The notes: generated by a model from the sequence alone, not told the origin. DNA of 64,000 nt from Cupriavidus taiwanensis (GCF_900249755.1 NZ_LT976854.1:2146927-2210926); one strand, 5' to 3'. Counted from the first letter of the stretch, positions 1-9,513 are shown. Numbers and translations: made by a program.

Positions 1-31
1 TACCGATAACCCTGACACGGAGACACCCACC

Positions 32-991
32 ATGAAACCAGCCCTTATCGCCATGGCGCTGCTCGGCATCGCCGGCACCGCGCACGCCGCCTACCCCGAG
101 CGGCCGATCAAGCTGATCGTGCCCTACGCGGCCGGCGGCACCACCGACATCATCGCCCGCATCGTCGGCACCCGCCTGGGCCCGGTGCTGGGCCAGCCGG
201 TGGTGATCGAGAACCGCCCCGGCGCCGGCGGCGCGGTCGGCAGCGCTTACGCCGCCAAGCAGCCGGCCGACGGCTACACGCTGGTGATGGAGGTGGAAAG
301 CTCGCACGCGGTCAACCCCAACGTCTACCTGAAGACCGCCTACGACCCGGTCAAGGACTTCGCGCCGATCAGCAACCTGGCCGACGTGCCCAACGTGCTG
401 GTGGTCAATCCGTCCTTCCCGGCCACGGACCTGGCGTCGTTCATCAAGCTGCTCAAGGCCAACCCCGGCAAGTATTCGTTCGGCTCGTCCGGCAACGGCG
501 GCCTCAGCCATATGAACGGGGAGCTGTTCATGAACGCCACCGGCACGCGCATGCTGCACGTGCCGTACAAGGGCCTGGGCCCGGCGCTCAACGATGCGGT
601 GGCCGGCCAGATCCAGGTGGTGTTCGACAATATCCCGTCGTCGTCGGGGCTGATCGAGGGCGGCCGCCTGAAGCCGCTGGCGGTGGCCGCGAAGCAGCGC
701 CTGAAGGTGCTGCCCAACGTGCCCACCTATGCCGAGGCCGGCCTGCCGGCGATGAACAACCCGTCGTGGTTCGGCCTGGGCGCGCCGGCCGGCACCCCCG
801 CCGCCATCCTCGACCAGCTCAACGACGCCGTGCGCAAGGTGCTGGCCGAGCCGGAGGTGATCGCCGCCATCGAGAAGCAGGGCGCGATCCCGGCACCGAC
901 CTCGCGCAAGGCCTTCGGCGACCTGATCCGTGGGCAGAACGCGCACTGGAAGCAGGTGGTCGAGGACATCCGCTTCACCAAGCTCCAGTAA
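32..991 (+). CDS. Bug/TctC family tripartite tricarboxylate transporter substrate-binding protein
   Basis: This is a periplasmic solute-binding protein of the Bug (TctC) family, which captures carboxylic acids or related small molecules for TctAB-type uptake or sensing. The 319-residue product begins with a Sec signal peptide ending near AHA-A, followed by the family opening YPERPIKLIVPYAAGG. Length and the two-lobe layout match the family. No TctA or TctB membrane gene is adjacent, as is usual for the expanded Bug families of Cupriavidus and Bordetella. An enoyl-CoA hydratase follows after 29 bp, suggesting co-transcription and a possible acyl or aromatic acid ligand. The ligand cannot be read from the sequence. 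Confidence 0.93.
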   Translation: MKPALIAMALLGIAGTAHAAYPERPIKLIVPYAAGGTTDIIARIVGTRLGPVLGQPVVIENRPGAGGAVGSAYAAKQPADGYTLVMEVESSHAVNPNVYLKTAYDPVKDFAPISNLADVPNVLVVNPSFPATDLASFIKLLKANPGKYSFGSSGNGGLSHMNGELFMNATGTRMLHVPYKGLGPALNDAVAGQIQVVFDNIPSSSGLIEGGRLKPLAVAAKQRLKVLPNVPTYAEAGLPAMNNPSWFGLGAPAGTPAAILDQLNDAVRKVLAEPEVIAAIEKQGAIPAPTSRKAFGDLIRGQNAHWKQVVEDIRFTKLQ

Positions 992-1020
992 GCAAGCTCC
1001 AGTAACCCACAAGGACCGAC

Positions 1021-1797
1021 ATGAGCACACTTCAGCAGGAACCGCACGCCGGCGTCGAGATCGACGCGCGCGGCATTGCCACCGTCACCATCCGCGAGGC
1101 GGGCTCGCTCAATATCCTGAGCACGCCGGTAATCGCCTCGCTCACGCGCGCGATCGAGGCGCTCGCCGCCAATGACGCGGTGCGCGTGCTGGTGCTGCGC
1201 GGCACCGGCGACAAGGGCTTTATCGGCGGGGCCGACATCAAGGAAATGGCCGCGCTCGACCGCGCCAGCGCCGAGGCCTTCATCAGCGGGCTGCGCCGGC
1301 TGTGCGATGCCGTGCGCCACCTGCCGGTGCCGGTGATCGCGCGCATGCCGGGCTGGTGCCTGGGCGGCGGGCTGGAGCTGGCGCTGGCGTGCGATATCCG
1401 CATCGCCGCCGACAACGCGCAGCTGGGCATGCCCGAGGTGAAGGTCGGCATCCCGTCGGTGATCCATGCCGCGCTGATGCCGCGCCTGATCGGCAACGCG
1501 CGCACCGCGTGGATGCTGCTGACGGGCGAGATCTCTGACGCCGCCGAGGCGCTGCAGTGGGGCCTGGTCAGCCGCGTAGTGCCGCTGGACGGGCTGGACC
1601 AGGAAGTCGAGCGCGTCGCCGCGCTGCTGGCGGGCTTTGGCCCGGTCGCGGTGCGCCAGCAGAAGCGCCTGCTGCGCGAGTGGGAAGACGCGCCGCTCGA
1701 CGTCTCGATCGACAACAGCGTGACCGAGTTCGGCAGCGCCTTCGACACCGGCGAGCCGCAGCAGCACATGGCCACCTTCCTGAACCGCAAGCGCTGA
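1021..1797 (+). CDS. enoyl-CoA hydratase/isomerase family protein
   Basis: A crotonase-fold protein of 258 residues, the usual length for enoyl-CoA hydratases. It has the oxyanion-hole segments GFIGGADIKEM and MPGWCLGGGLELALACDIRIA. Members hydrate or isomerise acyl-CoA intermediates in fatty acid or aromatic catabolism in the cytoplasm. The start follows an AAGGA ribosome site. It appears to form an operon with the upstream Bug binding protein, and a LysR gene converges from the right, so the three may be one catabolic module. The specific acyl-CoA substrate is unknown. Confidence 0.9.
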   Translation: MSTLQQEPHAGVEIDARGIATVTIREAGSLNILSTPVIASLTRAIEALAANDAVRVLVLRGTGDKGFIGGADIKEMAALDRASAEAFISGLRRLCDAVRHLPVPVIARMPGWCLGGGLELALACDIRIAADNAQLGMPEVKVGIPSVIHAALMPRLIGNARTAWMLLTGEISDAAEALQWGLVSRVVPLDGLDQEVERVAALLAGFGPVAVRQQKRLLREWEDAPLDVSIDNSVTEFGSAFDTGEPQQHMATFLNRKR

Positions 1798-1812
1798 GGC
1801 AGCGGACTGCAG

Positions 1813-2760
1813 CTACGGCGCCGTGGCAGCCACGGCGCCGCCTTCGCGCGTGGCCACCACGCGCGGATCGTTGAGCAGGAACTGCGCGAACGCCTCGGCA
1901 AACGCGGGCAGCTTGCCGTCGGCGCGCACGATCAGGTTCAGCTCGCGCAAGGCCCACGGCTCGGCCAGCCGCACTCCCGCCACGCGCGCCTCGCGCAAAG
2001 CCTGCGCCGCCACGCTGCGCGGCACCAGCGCCACGCCCACGCCGGCCTCGGCCAGCGACAGCACCGCATCGAAGCTGTGCGCATGCAGGCGCACGTTGGG
2101 GCCTTTGCCCGCGCGCTGCGCCATCTCGCGCAGGAACAGGAAGTTGCTGCTGGTGCGGCTCATGCAGACAAAGTCGAACGCCAGCGCCGCGCCGAAGCGC
2201 ACCTCGGGCTCGCGCGCCAGCGGGTGGTCCGCCGCCATCACCAGCATCAGCTCGTCGCGCGCATAGCGCACCGAGCGCACGCCGGCCGCATCGCCACCAC
2301 TTTGGAAGTCTCCGGCCAGGATGCCGACATCGGCCTCGTGCGCCGCCACCGCCGCCAGGATCGACTGGCTGGCGCGCTCCTCCAGGTCGATGTTCACGTC
2401 CGGATTGGCCAGCAGGAAGCGGCTCACGCTGGGGATGATGAAGCCGTTGAGCGAGCTGCTGTTGGCCAGCAGCCGGATATTGCCCTTCAGCCCGGCCGAG
2501 AAGCGCCCCACTTCGCCATGCATGCGCTCGACGCCAAGCAACAGCTCGCGCACGTGGACCAGCAGGGTTTCGCCGGCCGGCGTCAGCTCCATGCCGCGCG
2601 CGCTGCGCACGAACAGCGGCGTGCCCATGGCGTGCTCGAGGTTCTTCAGCCGGTAGCTCGCCGCCGACGCGGTGATGTGCGTGGCCGATGCGCCGCCGGA
2701 CAGGCTTTGCGCATCGGCAATGGCCTGGAACAGGCGCAGGTCGGTCAGTTCGTAACGCAA
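1813..2760 (-). CDS. LysR family transcriptional regulator
   Basis: A 315-residue LysR regulator. The N-terminal winged HTH reads RYELTDLRLFQAIADAQSL and is followed by the wing LEHAMGTPLFVRSARGMELTPAG; a periplasmic-binding-like effector domain fills residues about 90-300. The open frame extends far upstream, but homology begins immediately after a TTG codon at 2760, so a TTG start is chosen. It is convergent with the enoyl-CoA hydratase gene and may control the Bug/hydratase pair or a divergent target. The effector is not identifiable. Confidence 0.88.
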   Translation of the reverse strand: MRYELTDLRLFQAIADAQSLSGGASATHITASAASYRLKNLEHAMGTPLFVRSARGMELTPAGETLLVHVRELLLGVERMHGEVGRFSAGLKGNIRLLANSSSLNGFIIPSVSRFLLANPDVNIDLEERASQSILAAVAAHEADVGILAGDFQSGGDAAGVRSVRYARDELMLVMAADHPLAREPEVRFGAALAFDFVCMSRTSSNFLFLREMAQRAGKGPNVRLHAHSFDAVLSLAEAGVGVALVPRSVAAQALREARVAGVRLAEPWALRELNLIVRADGKLPAFAEAFAQFLLNDPRVVATREGGAVAATAP

Positions 2761-3048
2761 GGCAACTCCATTGGGGCCGCGGCAGTCGAAACGGTGGCGA
2801 TGGCCGGCGGCGTCGCGGCCCATTCTAGTGCACCGCGCCGGACTTGCCGGCGGCCGCGCGCGCAGCGCCGTCGCGGATTCAATGTGGACGTCGTCCATTT
2901 TCTTTGCTAAGGTATTGTGGACGGCGTACACAAACGTGTGTGCCATTGCCGGACGTGCCGGTTCGCGGGCCCAGTCTCGCGGCCTGAAGACGGCGCGCCG
3001 TGCCGATATCCGGCTGCCCCAGGGCAGCCCCCCTTCACAGGAGTTGTC

Positions 3049-3474
3049 ATGCAAGTCCAGCCCTATCTGTTTTTCGAAGGCCGTTGCGATGAAGCGGTCG
3101 AGTTCTACAAGCAGACCCTTGGCGCCAGGGTCAACGCCCGGATGACCTTCGCCGACAACCCCGACGCCGGCAAGGGCGGCGAAGGCTGCCAGCCCGGTGC
3201 CGGCGCCCGGGACAAGGTCATGCACCTGGAATTCCAGGTCGGCGACAGCATCATTTTGGCTTCCGACGGGCAGTGCTCGAACCAGCCCGCGTTCCAGGGC
3301 TTCGGGCTGGCGATCACGTTCCCCGACAAGGCCGGGGTCGAGAAGGCCTTCAACGGCCTGAAGGAAGGCGGCCAGGTGCTGATGCCGCTGGACAAGACCT
3401 TCTTTGCCGACCAGTTCGGCATGGTGGCCGACCGTTTCGGCATCATGTGGATGCTGCTGACGGCGCCGAAGTAA
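3049..3474 (+). CDS. VOC/PhnB-like glyoxalase-fold protein
   Basis: A 141-residue single-domain protein of the vicinal oxygen chelate superfamily, PhnB-like branch: opening MQVQPYLFFEGRCDEAVEFY, then repeated beta-alpha-beta-beta-beta units ending FGMVADRFGIMWMLL. PhnB-like proteins resemble 3-demethylubiquinone methyltransferase-like and fosfomycin-resistance folds, but most have no proven substrate. The start is set by an AGGAG ribosome site at 3039-3043, five bases upstream; a longer frame has no comparable site. It is divergent from the LysR gene and stands alone. Confidence 0.87.
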   Translation: MQVQPYLFFEGRCDEAVEFYKQTLGARVNARMTFADNPDAGKGGEGCQPGAGARDKVMHLEFQVGDSIILASDGQCSNQPAFQGFGLAITFPDKAGVEKAFNGLKEGGQVLMPLDKTFFADQFGMVADRFGIMWMLLTAPK

Positions 3475-3572
3475 TCCCCGCACGCGGGTTATCCTGCCGG
3501 CGGCGCGCAGTCCCGGGCGATGGGCCCGGCAATGGGTTTACAATGCGCGCCGCCCGCCGGAGAAACCTAGCC

Positions 3573-3776
3573 ATGGACGATCGCATCAACGAACTCGAAA
3601 TCAAGCTCGCCTTCCAGGAAGACCTGCTCGATACCCTGAACAGCACCGTGGCCCGCCAGCAGCAGCAAATCGACCTGCTGCAGGAACAGTTCCGCGCGCT
3701 GTACCAGCAGGTGCGCAGCGCCGCCACCACCGCGGCCGAAGCCGACCCCCTGCAGGAAATCCCGCCGCACTACTGA
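3573..3776 (+). CDS. slyX: SlyX family protein
   Basis: A 67-residue acidic, coiled-coil protein with the SlyX pattern: MDDRINELEIKLAFQEDLLD, a glutamine-rich heptad stretch and a C-terminal PPHY. SlyX is a widespread small protein of unknown biochemical role, named for linkage to slyD in enterobacteria. The internal ATG at 3573 is chosen because the family begins there; the longer frame upstream is noncoding. It lies between a PhnB-like gene and a YceB-like gene on the same strand. Confidence 0.9.
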   Translation: MDDRINELEIKLAFQEDLLDTLNSTVARQQQQIDLLQEQFRALYQQVRSAATTAAEADPLQEIPPHY

Positions 3777-3877
3777 GCCGGACGGCCCGGCCCCCGGCCT
3801 ACCCATTGCCGATGTGACGGAACGCCGCCCCTGCCGGGGTAGTCTGACAGGCTGATCCCATTTGCCGCGCCGTCCCC

Positions 3878-4447
3878 ATGGCGCGCCCGATCCGCCACAT
3901 GCGCCTGACACCCTCCCTGCTGCTTGCCGCCGCCTGCATCGCCGCCCCGGCCGTTGCCGGCTACAACGTCTGGACCGGCGAATATTCCCTGAGCCGCCAG
4001 GAACTGCAGACCGAACTGGACAAGCGCTTCCCCGCCACGCTGCGCTACGCCGAAGTCGTCAGCGTGCAGCTCAGCCACCCGCGGCTGGTGCTGGATGAAG
4101 CCAGCAACCGCATCACCACCCATGTCGACGCACGCCTGACCAACGGCCTGCTGCCTTCGCCACCGGTCGACGGCAAGCTGGCGCTCAACAGCGGCGTGCG
4201 CTACGACCCGGCCAGGCGCGCGGTGCTGCTCGACAACCCGACCGTGCAGCAGGTCGAAGTCGCCGGCATGGCGCAATACCGCGAACAGCTCAACGCCATC
4301 GGCGCCGTGGTCGCGCAGCAGTTGCTGAAGGATTACCCGATCTATACCTTCAAGCCGGAGGAACTGCGCGTCGGCGGCAAGGACGTGGAGCCGGGCGCGA
4401 TCACGGTGGGCAAGGATGAGGTCAGGGTGGAGGTGAAGCAGCGGTAG
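3878..4447 (+). CDS. DUF1439 (YceB-like) periplasmic protein
   Basis: A 189-residue exported protein. After a short basic N-terminus comes a hydrophobic segment LTPSLLLAAACIAAPAVAGY, which could be a signal peptide or, with the cysteine, a non-canonical lipoprotein signal. The remainder matches the DUF1439/YceB layout (YSLSRQELQTELDKRFP then beta-rich repeats). YceB is an uncharacterised lipid-binding-like fold in the enterobacterial envelope. ATG codons at 3878 and 3899 are both possible starts; the second leaves a more typical signal peptide. Confidence 0.8.
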   Translation: MARPIRHMRLTPSLLLAAACIAAPAVAGYNVWTGEYSLSRQELQTELDKRFPATLRYAEVVSVQLSHPRLVLDEASNRITTHVDARLTNGLLPSPPVDGKLALNSGVRYDPARRAVLLDNPTVQQVEVAGMAQYREQLNAIGAVVAQQLLKDYPIYTFKPEELRVGGKDVEPGAITVGKDEVRVEVKQR

Positions 4448-4490
4448 GCGCGGCCTGCGGCAGCGCCCTTGCCCCTGCCCCGTCCCGGCA

Positions 4491-5408
4491 TCAACCCTTG
4501 GTGCCCCGAAACACCAACCCCAGCCCCGCCAGCACCGCCCCCATCCCCGCCAGCGCCAGCGGCGCCATGCGATTGCCCAGCAGCAGGTAATCGAGCGCCG
4601 CCGTGCCCGCCGGCACCAGGTAGAACAGGCTGGTCACGTTGACCAGGTTGCCGGCGTGGATCAGGCGGTAGAACAGCAGCGTCGCGCCGATCGAGATCCC
4701 GAGCGACAGCCACAGCAGCGGCGCGGCAAACGCCAGCGACGCTTCGAAGGCGAAGGGCTGGAACGGCAGGCACAGCAGGCAGGCCGCCAGGCTGGCGCCG
4801 TACTGCAGCGGCAGCACTTCGGCGGGGGCGCGCACGCTGCGCTTCTGCAGGATCGCGCCGACTGTCATGCTGGCCAGCGAGGCCAGCGCGCACAGCACGC
4901 CCGCCGGCGACAGCCGGGCCAGCAGCAGGCTGTCGGCGACGACCATGGCCAGCCCCGCGAACGCCAGCGCCAGGCCGCCGAGGCGCGCGGCACTGACGCG
5001 GCGCTCGGTCAGCAGCAGCGTCAGCATCGGCTGCGCGCCGAGCACCGTGGCCAGCACGCCGGGCGTCATGCCGCGGTCCAGGGCCAGGAAGTAGAAGACC
5101 GAGTAGCCGCCGATCAGCAGCAGGCCCGCGCCGGCCGTGTGCAGCCGCTCGCCGCGCGGCGGCAACAGGCGCCTGCGCGCCAGGCCGATCGCGCCCAGCA
5201 CGGCGCACACCAGCGCAAAGCGCAGCGTCAGCAGGGCAAACGGGGTGGCATGGTCGAGCGCCAGCCGGGCGGCGATGGCGCCGCTGCTCCATAGCAGCAC
5301 GAACAGCGGCGTGGCCCAGAGGGCGGTGGATGCGGTGTGCGCGGTGTGCGCGGTGTGGGTTCTGCGCGCGGCGTCGCAGCGCGCCGCGCAGTCTTCGTGG
5401 TGGGTCAT
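4491..5408 (-). CDS. EamA/DMT family transporter
   Basis: A 305-residue inner-membrane protein with about ten hydrophobic segments and the duplicated EamA fold typical of drug/metabolite transporters (LWATPLFVLLWSSGAIAARLA in the first half, a repeat unit in the second). Members export amino acids, nucleotides or small metabolites. It points toward the YceB-like gene and is transcribed convergently with it. Its substrate cannot be inferred. The N-terminus carries an unusual AHTAHTAHTAS repeat before the first membrane span, encoded by short GTGTGCGC-type DNA repeats near 5330-5360. Confidence 0.88.
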   Translation of the reverse strand: MTHHEDCAARCDAARRTHTAHTAHTASTALWATPLFVLLWSSGAIAARLALDHATPFALLTLRFALVCAVLGAIGLARRRLLPPRGERLHTAGAGLLLIGGYSVFYFLALDRGMTPGVLATVLGAQPMLTLLLTERRVSAARLGGLALAFAGLAMVVADSLLLARLSPAGVLCALASLASMTVGAILQKRSVRAPAEVLPLQYGASLAACLLCLPFQPFAFEASLAFAAPLLWLSLGISIGATLLFYRLIHAGNLVNVTSLFYLVPAGTAALDYLLLGNRMAPLALAGMGAVLAGLGLVFRGTKG

Positions 5409-5780
5409 GGCTTGTCATCTGTCGTCAGCTTGGCGGGCTCCGGCAACGCGCATCGACAGGCGGCCACGGCACGGCGGCAGCGCGCACGCGCGTGCGGCTG
5501 CCGTGCGCGCGCGCGCACGAAGGCGGGACTACCGGAGACGAGTGGGGCTGGGGCGCGTGCCCGTCAGCCGCGTGGCGGCGGCGGGTGTGCACCGCCAGGG
5601 AACGGCGGCGGCGGCGCGACAGAGGTGAACGCAGGCTGGCGACGCGGGCACGGCAGCGCGCGGCCCGGGGGCGCGGCGATGACGGGGCGTTGGCGGTCTG
5701 CGGTCATGGTGGGAAGCGGGAAGGTCAGGAAAACGTGGAACCAGCGATGTGGCGATGCTATGCCCTGTGCGGCGGTCGCG
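5409..5780. other. gene-free stretch between DMT transporter and sirtuin genes
   Basis: This 372-bp stretch contains no protein I can support. It holds the promoter side of the DMT transporter gene and the downstream side of the sirtuin gene, both on the minus strand. It is extremely GC-rich with alternating GCGC runs around 5505-5520. Open frames here on the plus strand are low-complexity Arg/Ala shadows. Confidence 0.5.
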
Positions 5781-6659
5781 TCAACGCAATCCTGCAGTGC
5801 CCGGCTGCAGCCGCTGCACCAGGGCCTGCAACGCCGGTGCGCAGCCGGCCTCGACCTTCAGCGCCAGCATGGCATCGGCACGCGTGGTGCCCAGGTTGAG
5901 CGCGGCCACCGGCTTGCCCATCTGGCCCGCCCAGACGCAGAAGCGGTAGCCGGAATAGACCATCAGCGACGATCCCACCACCAGCATCGCGTCGGCGGCG
6001 GCCAGCGCCGCGCGGGCGGCGTCGACACGCGGGCGCGGCACGGATTCGCCGAAGAACACCACGTCGGGCTTGAGGATGCCGCCGCAATGGCCGCAATCCG
6101 GGACCTGGAACTGCGCGAACAGCGGCGATTCGAAATGCACGTCGCCATCGGCGGCGGGCGGCGCGATCACGTCGCGCAACGCGGCGTTGCGCGACACCAG
6201 CCACTCCTGCAGGCCGGCGCGGTCATGGCTGGCGCCGCAGTCCAGGCAGATGGCGCTGGCCAGGCTGCCGTGCAGCTCGATCACGCCCTGGCTGCCGGCG
6301 CGCTGGTGCAGGCCGTCGACATTCTGCGTGACCAGCGCCGTCATCCGGCCCTGCTCACCGAGCCGCGCCAGCGCATGGTGCGCGTCGTTGGGCCGCGCCT
6401 GCCCCGCCAGCGGCCAGCCGAGCATGCTGCGCGCCCAGTAGCGCTGGCGTCCGGCATGCGAGCCGAGAAAGGCCTGCAGCGTGATCGGCGGCGAGCGCTG
6501 CCACTGGCCGCGCGCGTCGCGGTAGCCGGGAATGCCGGAATCGGTGCTGATGCCGGCGCCGGTCAGCACGAACAGGCGCGGGTGGCGCTGCACGAAATCG
6601 AACAGCGCCGCTTCGGCTGCCGGGGAAGGCTGCGGTGGCTGCATCGCCAGCGTGCTCAC
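5781..6659 (-). CDS. NAD-dependent protein deacylase, sirtuin (Sir2) family
   Basis: A 292-residue Sir2 family enzyme that removes acyl groups from lysine using NAD+. Visible motifs are the NAD-binding GAGIS with downstream GIPGYRD, the TQNVDGLH motif, the catalytic histidine in IELHG, and two zinc CxxC pairs (CLDCG and CGHCG). The GTG at 6659 overlaps the stop of the upstream small gene by four bases (GTGA), which favours translational coupling; an ATG at 6644 is the alternative and would give 287 residues. The pairing with an oxidoreductase-like small protein is the only contextual clue. Confidence 0.9.
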   Translation of the reverse strand: MSTLAMQPPQPSPAAEAALFDFVQRHPRLFVLTGAGISTDSGIPGYRDARGQWQRSPPITLQAFLGSHAGRQRYWARSMLGWPLAGQARPNDAHHALARLGEQGRMTALVTQNVDGLHQRAGSQGVIELHGSLASAICLDCGASHDRAGLQEWLVSRNAALRDVIAPPAADGDVHFESPLFAQFQVPDCGHCGGILKPDVVFFGESVPRPRVDAARAALAAADAMLVVGSSLMVYSGYRFCVWAGQMGKPVAALNLGTTRADAMLALKVEAGCAPALQALVQRLQPGTAGLR

Positions 6660-6889
6660 GTGGACGGTTCCTCGGCCTGGCGCGCGGCCTGGCGCGCTTC
6701 CCACGCCCGCAGTGCCTCGCGGTAGCGGTCCAGCTCCTGGTAGTAGTAATCGAAGATGCAGGGATCGCAGCCGGAGCCGCAGCACTCGCCGTCGGCGGGC
6801 CGTTCCGGCGGCTCGGGGCGGGGATCGTCGGGGGTGATCGTGGAACCGGCTAGGGGGGCGGCGGGGACGACGGGAGACACTTGAGACAC
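6656..6889 (-). CDS. oxidoreductase-like domain small protein
   Basis: A small cysteine-rich protein of about 77 residues matching the Oxidored-like N-terminal family: CCGSGCDPCIFDYYYQELDRYREAL, followed by an alpha-helical charged tail. The cysteine cluster suggests a metal or redox site, but no function is established. Possible starts are GTG at 6889 or GTG at 6880; there is no ATG that keeps the frame short. Its stop overlaps the sirtuin start by four bases, so the two are probably one operon. Confidence 0.75.
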   Translation of the reverse strand: MSQVSPVVPAAPLAGSTITPDDPRPEPPERPADGECCGSGCDPCIFDYYYQELDRYREALRAWEARQAARQAEEPST

Positions 6890-7158
6890 TTGCGGAACGC
6901 GCGCGCGGCGCCAGGGCAGACCAAGCCCCCAGTATATTCCGGCGCGCGCGCCGGTGCCCCGCGTGCCTTCGTGTGCCTGCGGGCGGCGCCACGAGCCGAT
7001 CTGCACACTTCCGAAGCGCGTGTTGAATTGTTTTGCCGGGTGGCGCGCACAGGGCCTGCACGCCACGTTTTGCCGGAAGATAGCCGGACCTCCCGCCACG
7101 GCAACCGGCCGCGCAGCGGATTGCGACCGATTGCACGGATTGCGACCCCGATCGAGCC

Positions 7159-9474
7159 ATGAAGGCAGCCCCACACCATTGCCTGCGCCACGCCAGCGTG
7201 CTGGGCACGCTCGCGGCCCTCGCGCTGGCCGCCGGCACCGCGATGGCCGCGGACCGCCCCGGGCCCGGACGCGACGCTGACGCCGACGCTGCCGCAAGCC
7301 TTGCCGCCCCCGCTCCAACGCCAGCCCATACGCATCCGGCCGCGGCCGCGCGTCCGCGCATCTGCCTGGTGCTGTCGGGTGGCGGCGCGCGTGGCGCGGC
7401 GCATATCGGCGTGCTCAAGGTGCTGGAGACGATGCGCATCCCGGTCGACTGCATCGCCGGCACCAGCATGGGTTCGCTGGTCGGCGGCGCCTACGCCACC
7501 GGCATGGGGCCGGCCGAGATGGAGCGGCTGGTCGGCGGCCTTAGCACGGACAAGCTCTTCAAAGAGCGGCCGCCGCGCCAGGACCTGACCGTGCGGCGCA
7601 AGCAGGACGACTTCACCAACCTGATCACGCCCGAGATCGGCTTGCAGGCGAGCGGCCTGCTGCTGCCCAAGGGCGCGGTCTCCGGCGTGCAGCTGGAAAC
7701 GGTGCTGCGCCAGCTGGCCCGGACCCCGGGCTTCCGCGACTTCGACCAGCTGCCGATCCCGTACCGCGCCGTGGCGACAGACCTGGTGGCAGGCACGCCG
7801 GTGGTGTTCAGCCAGGGCGAGCTGGCCAACGTGATGCGCGCCAGCATGTCGGTGCCCGGCGCGGTGGCGCCGGCGGAATACGAGGGCCGGCTGCTGGTCG
7901 ACGGCGGCCTGACCGACAACCTGCCGGTCGGCGTGGCGCGCGCCATGGGCGCCGATATCGTCATTGCCGTGAACCTGGGCACGCCGCTGATGAAGCGCGA
8001 GGAACTGACCTCGGTCATCGGCGTGACCGGCCAGATGCTCAACATCCTGACCGAGCAGAACGTGCGCGCGTCGCTGGCCTCGCTGCGGCCCACCGACGTG
8101 CTGATCGAGCCCGCGCTGGGGGATTTCTCCGCGACCGACTTCGACCACCTGCCCACCACCATCCCGATCGGGGAGGCCGCCGCGCGCAAGGTGGCCGACC
8201 GCCTCGCGCCGCTGGCGCTGCCGCCGGCGCAGTATGCCGCATTGCGCGCGGCGCAGCAGGCGGTGCAGCCGCCCGACACCCGCCCGGTCGACGAGATCCG
8301 GCTGGCGCCGCTGCATCGCGTCAATCCGGAGTATGCGACCGCGGTGATGCAGACCCGGCCGGGCGAGCCGATCGACCAGGCCGCGCTGGACCAGGACATG
8401 CGCCGGCTGTTCGGCACCGGCGACTTCGAGCACGTGAACTACGGGATCCTGGAAGAGCCGGGCCGGCGCGTACTCACCGTCAATGCGGTGGAAAAATCGT
8501 ACGGCCCGGACTACCTGCGTTTCGGGCTGGGGCTGAGCTCGGACTTCCGCGGCGATGCCTACTTCAACCTGATCGGCAGCTACCGGCGCACCTGGCTCAA
8601 TGCACTGGGGGCGGAATGGCGCACCGACGTGCAGGTGGGCCAGACCTCGGCGCTGACCAGCGAGTTCTACCAGCCGCTGGATACGCGCCAGTACTTCTTC
8701 ATCGCGCCGCGCATCGAGCTGGAGCGGCGCCCGGTCAATGTGTTCCAGGGCAGCACGCGCATCGCCACCTACGACGTGCGCCGCTTCGACGTCGCGCTCG
8801 ACGTCGGCAGCCAGTTCACCAAGTACGGCGAGCTGCGCGTCGGGGTGCAGACCGGCTCGGAGCATGCCACCCTCAGCACCGGGCCGGCGTCGCTGTCGCC
8901 GGGGCCAGGCAATATCCGGCGCGGCGCCATCACCGGCCGACTCTTCTTCGACCAGCTCGACAGCGTCGACTTCCCGCGCTTCGGCTATGCCGGCGGCTTG
9001 CGGATCTACGCCTCGCAACCCGGGCTCGGGGCCGACCGCGCCTATGTCAAGGCGCAGGCCGACGGCGTCTACGCACATTCGTTCGGCGACCACACCGTGT
9101 CGTTCGGCTTCAAGGTTGGCGGCAATCCCGGCGGCAACCCGCTGCCGCCCTATGACCTGTTCCAGTGGGGCGGCTTCCTGCAGCAGTCCGGCTACGCCAC
9201 CGGCCAGCTGATGGGCGGCAACCTGCAGTTTGCGCGGCTGGTGTACTACAACAAGCTGGCGCGGCAGACGCTGCTGCAAGGCGTCTACGCCGGGTTCTCG
9301 ATGGAGGCGGGCCGCGTGGGCGATCCGCTGGTGCCGGGCAGCCCCACCGGGCTGCTCAAGTCCGGGTCGCTGTTCCTGGCGCTCGACAGCCCGCTCGGGC
9401 CGCTTTACCTGGCCTATGGCCGCGCGGCGGCAGGCGTCTACAGCTTCTACCTGTACCTGGGCAAACCGTTCTGA
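7159..9474 (+). CDS. patatin-like phospholipase autotransporter (type Vd, PlpD-like)
   Basis: A 771-residue outer-membrane protein. It has a signal peptide (residues 1-31, ending AMA), then a patatin domain at about 68-270 with the glycine loop SGGGARGAAH, the nucleophile Ser103 in GTSMG and the catalytic aspartate in DGG near 248. A POTRA-like region follows (about 285-370), then a 16-strand-type surface-antigen beta-barrel that ends in the C-terminal aromatic YLGKPF. This is the architecture of PlpD of Pseudomonas, which carries an active phospholipase A domain through its own barrel. It is divergent from the sirtuin pair. The lipase is expected to be exposed or released at the surface. Confidence 0.93.
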   Translation: MKAAPHHCLRHASVLGTLAALALAAGTAMAADRPGPGRDADADAAASLAAPAPTPAHTHPAAAARPRICLVLSGGGARGAAHIGVLKVLETMRIPVDCIAGTSMGSLVGGAYATGMGPAEMERLVGGLSTDKLFKERPPRQDLTVRRKQDDFTNLITPEIGLQASGLLLPKGAVSGVQLETVLRQLARTPGFRDFDQLPIPYRAVATDLVAGTPVVFSQGELANVMRASMSVPGAVAPAEYEGRLLVDGGLTDNLPVGVARAMGADIVIAVNLGTPLMKREELTSVIGVTGQMLNILTEQNVRASLASLRPTDVLIEPALGDFSATDFDHLPTTIPIGEAAARKVADRLAPLALPPAQYAALRAAQQAVQPPDTRPVDEIRLAPLHRVNPEYATAVMQTRPGEPIDQAALDQDMRRLFGTGDFEHVNYGILEEPGRRVLTVNAVEKSYGPDYLRFGLGLSSDFRGDAYFNLIGSYRRTWLNALGAEWRTDVQVGQTSALTSEFYQPLDTRQYFFIAPRIELERRPVNVFQGSTRIATYDVRRFDVALDVGSQFTKYGELRVGVQTGSEHATLSTGPASLSPGPGNIRRGAITGRLFFDQLDSVDFPRFGYAGGLRIYASQPGLGADRAYVKAQADGVYAHSFGDHTVSFGFKVGGNPGGNPLPPYDLFQWGGFLQQSGYATGQLMGGNLQFARLVYYNKLARQTLLQGVYAGFSMEAGRVGDPLVPGSPTGLLKSGSLFLALDSPLGPLYLAYGRAAAGVYSFYLYLGKPF

Positions 9475-9513
9475 GGCGGCGCATCAATGTGCGCCCGCGG
9501 TACCCCACCAAAG

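Noticed and set aside
5935..5951. A sequence CGCAGAAGCGGTAGCCG resembling the iteron
   Set aside because: Several mismatches in the second half, and it is explained by sirtuin codons; counted as chance.
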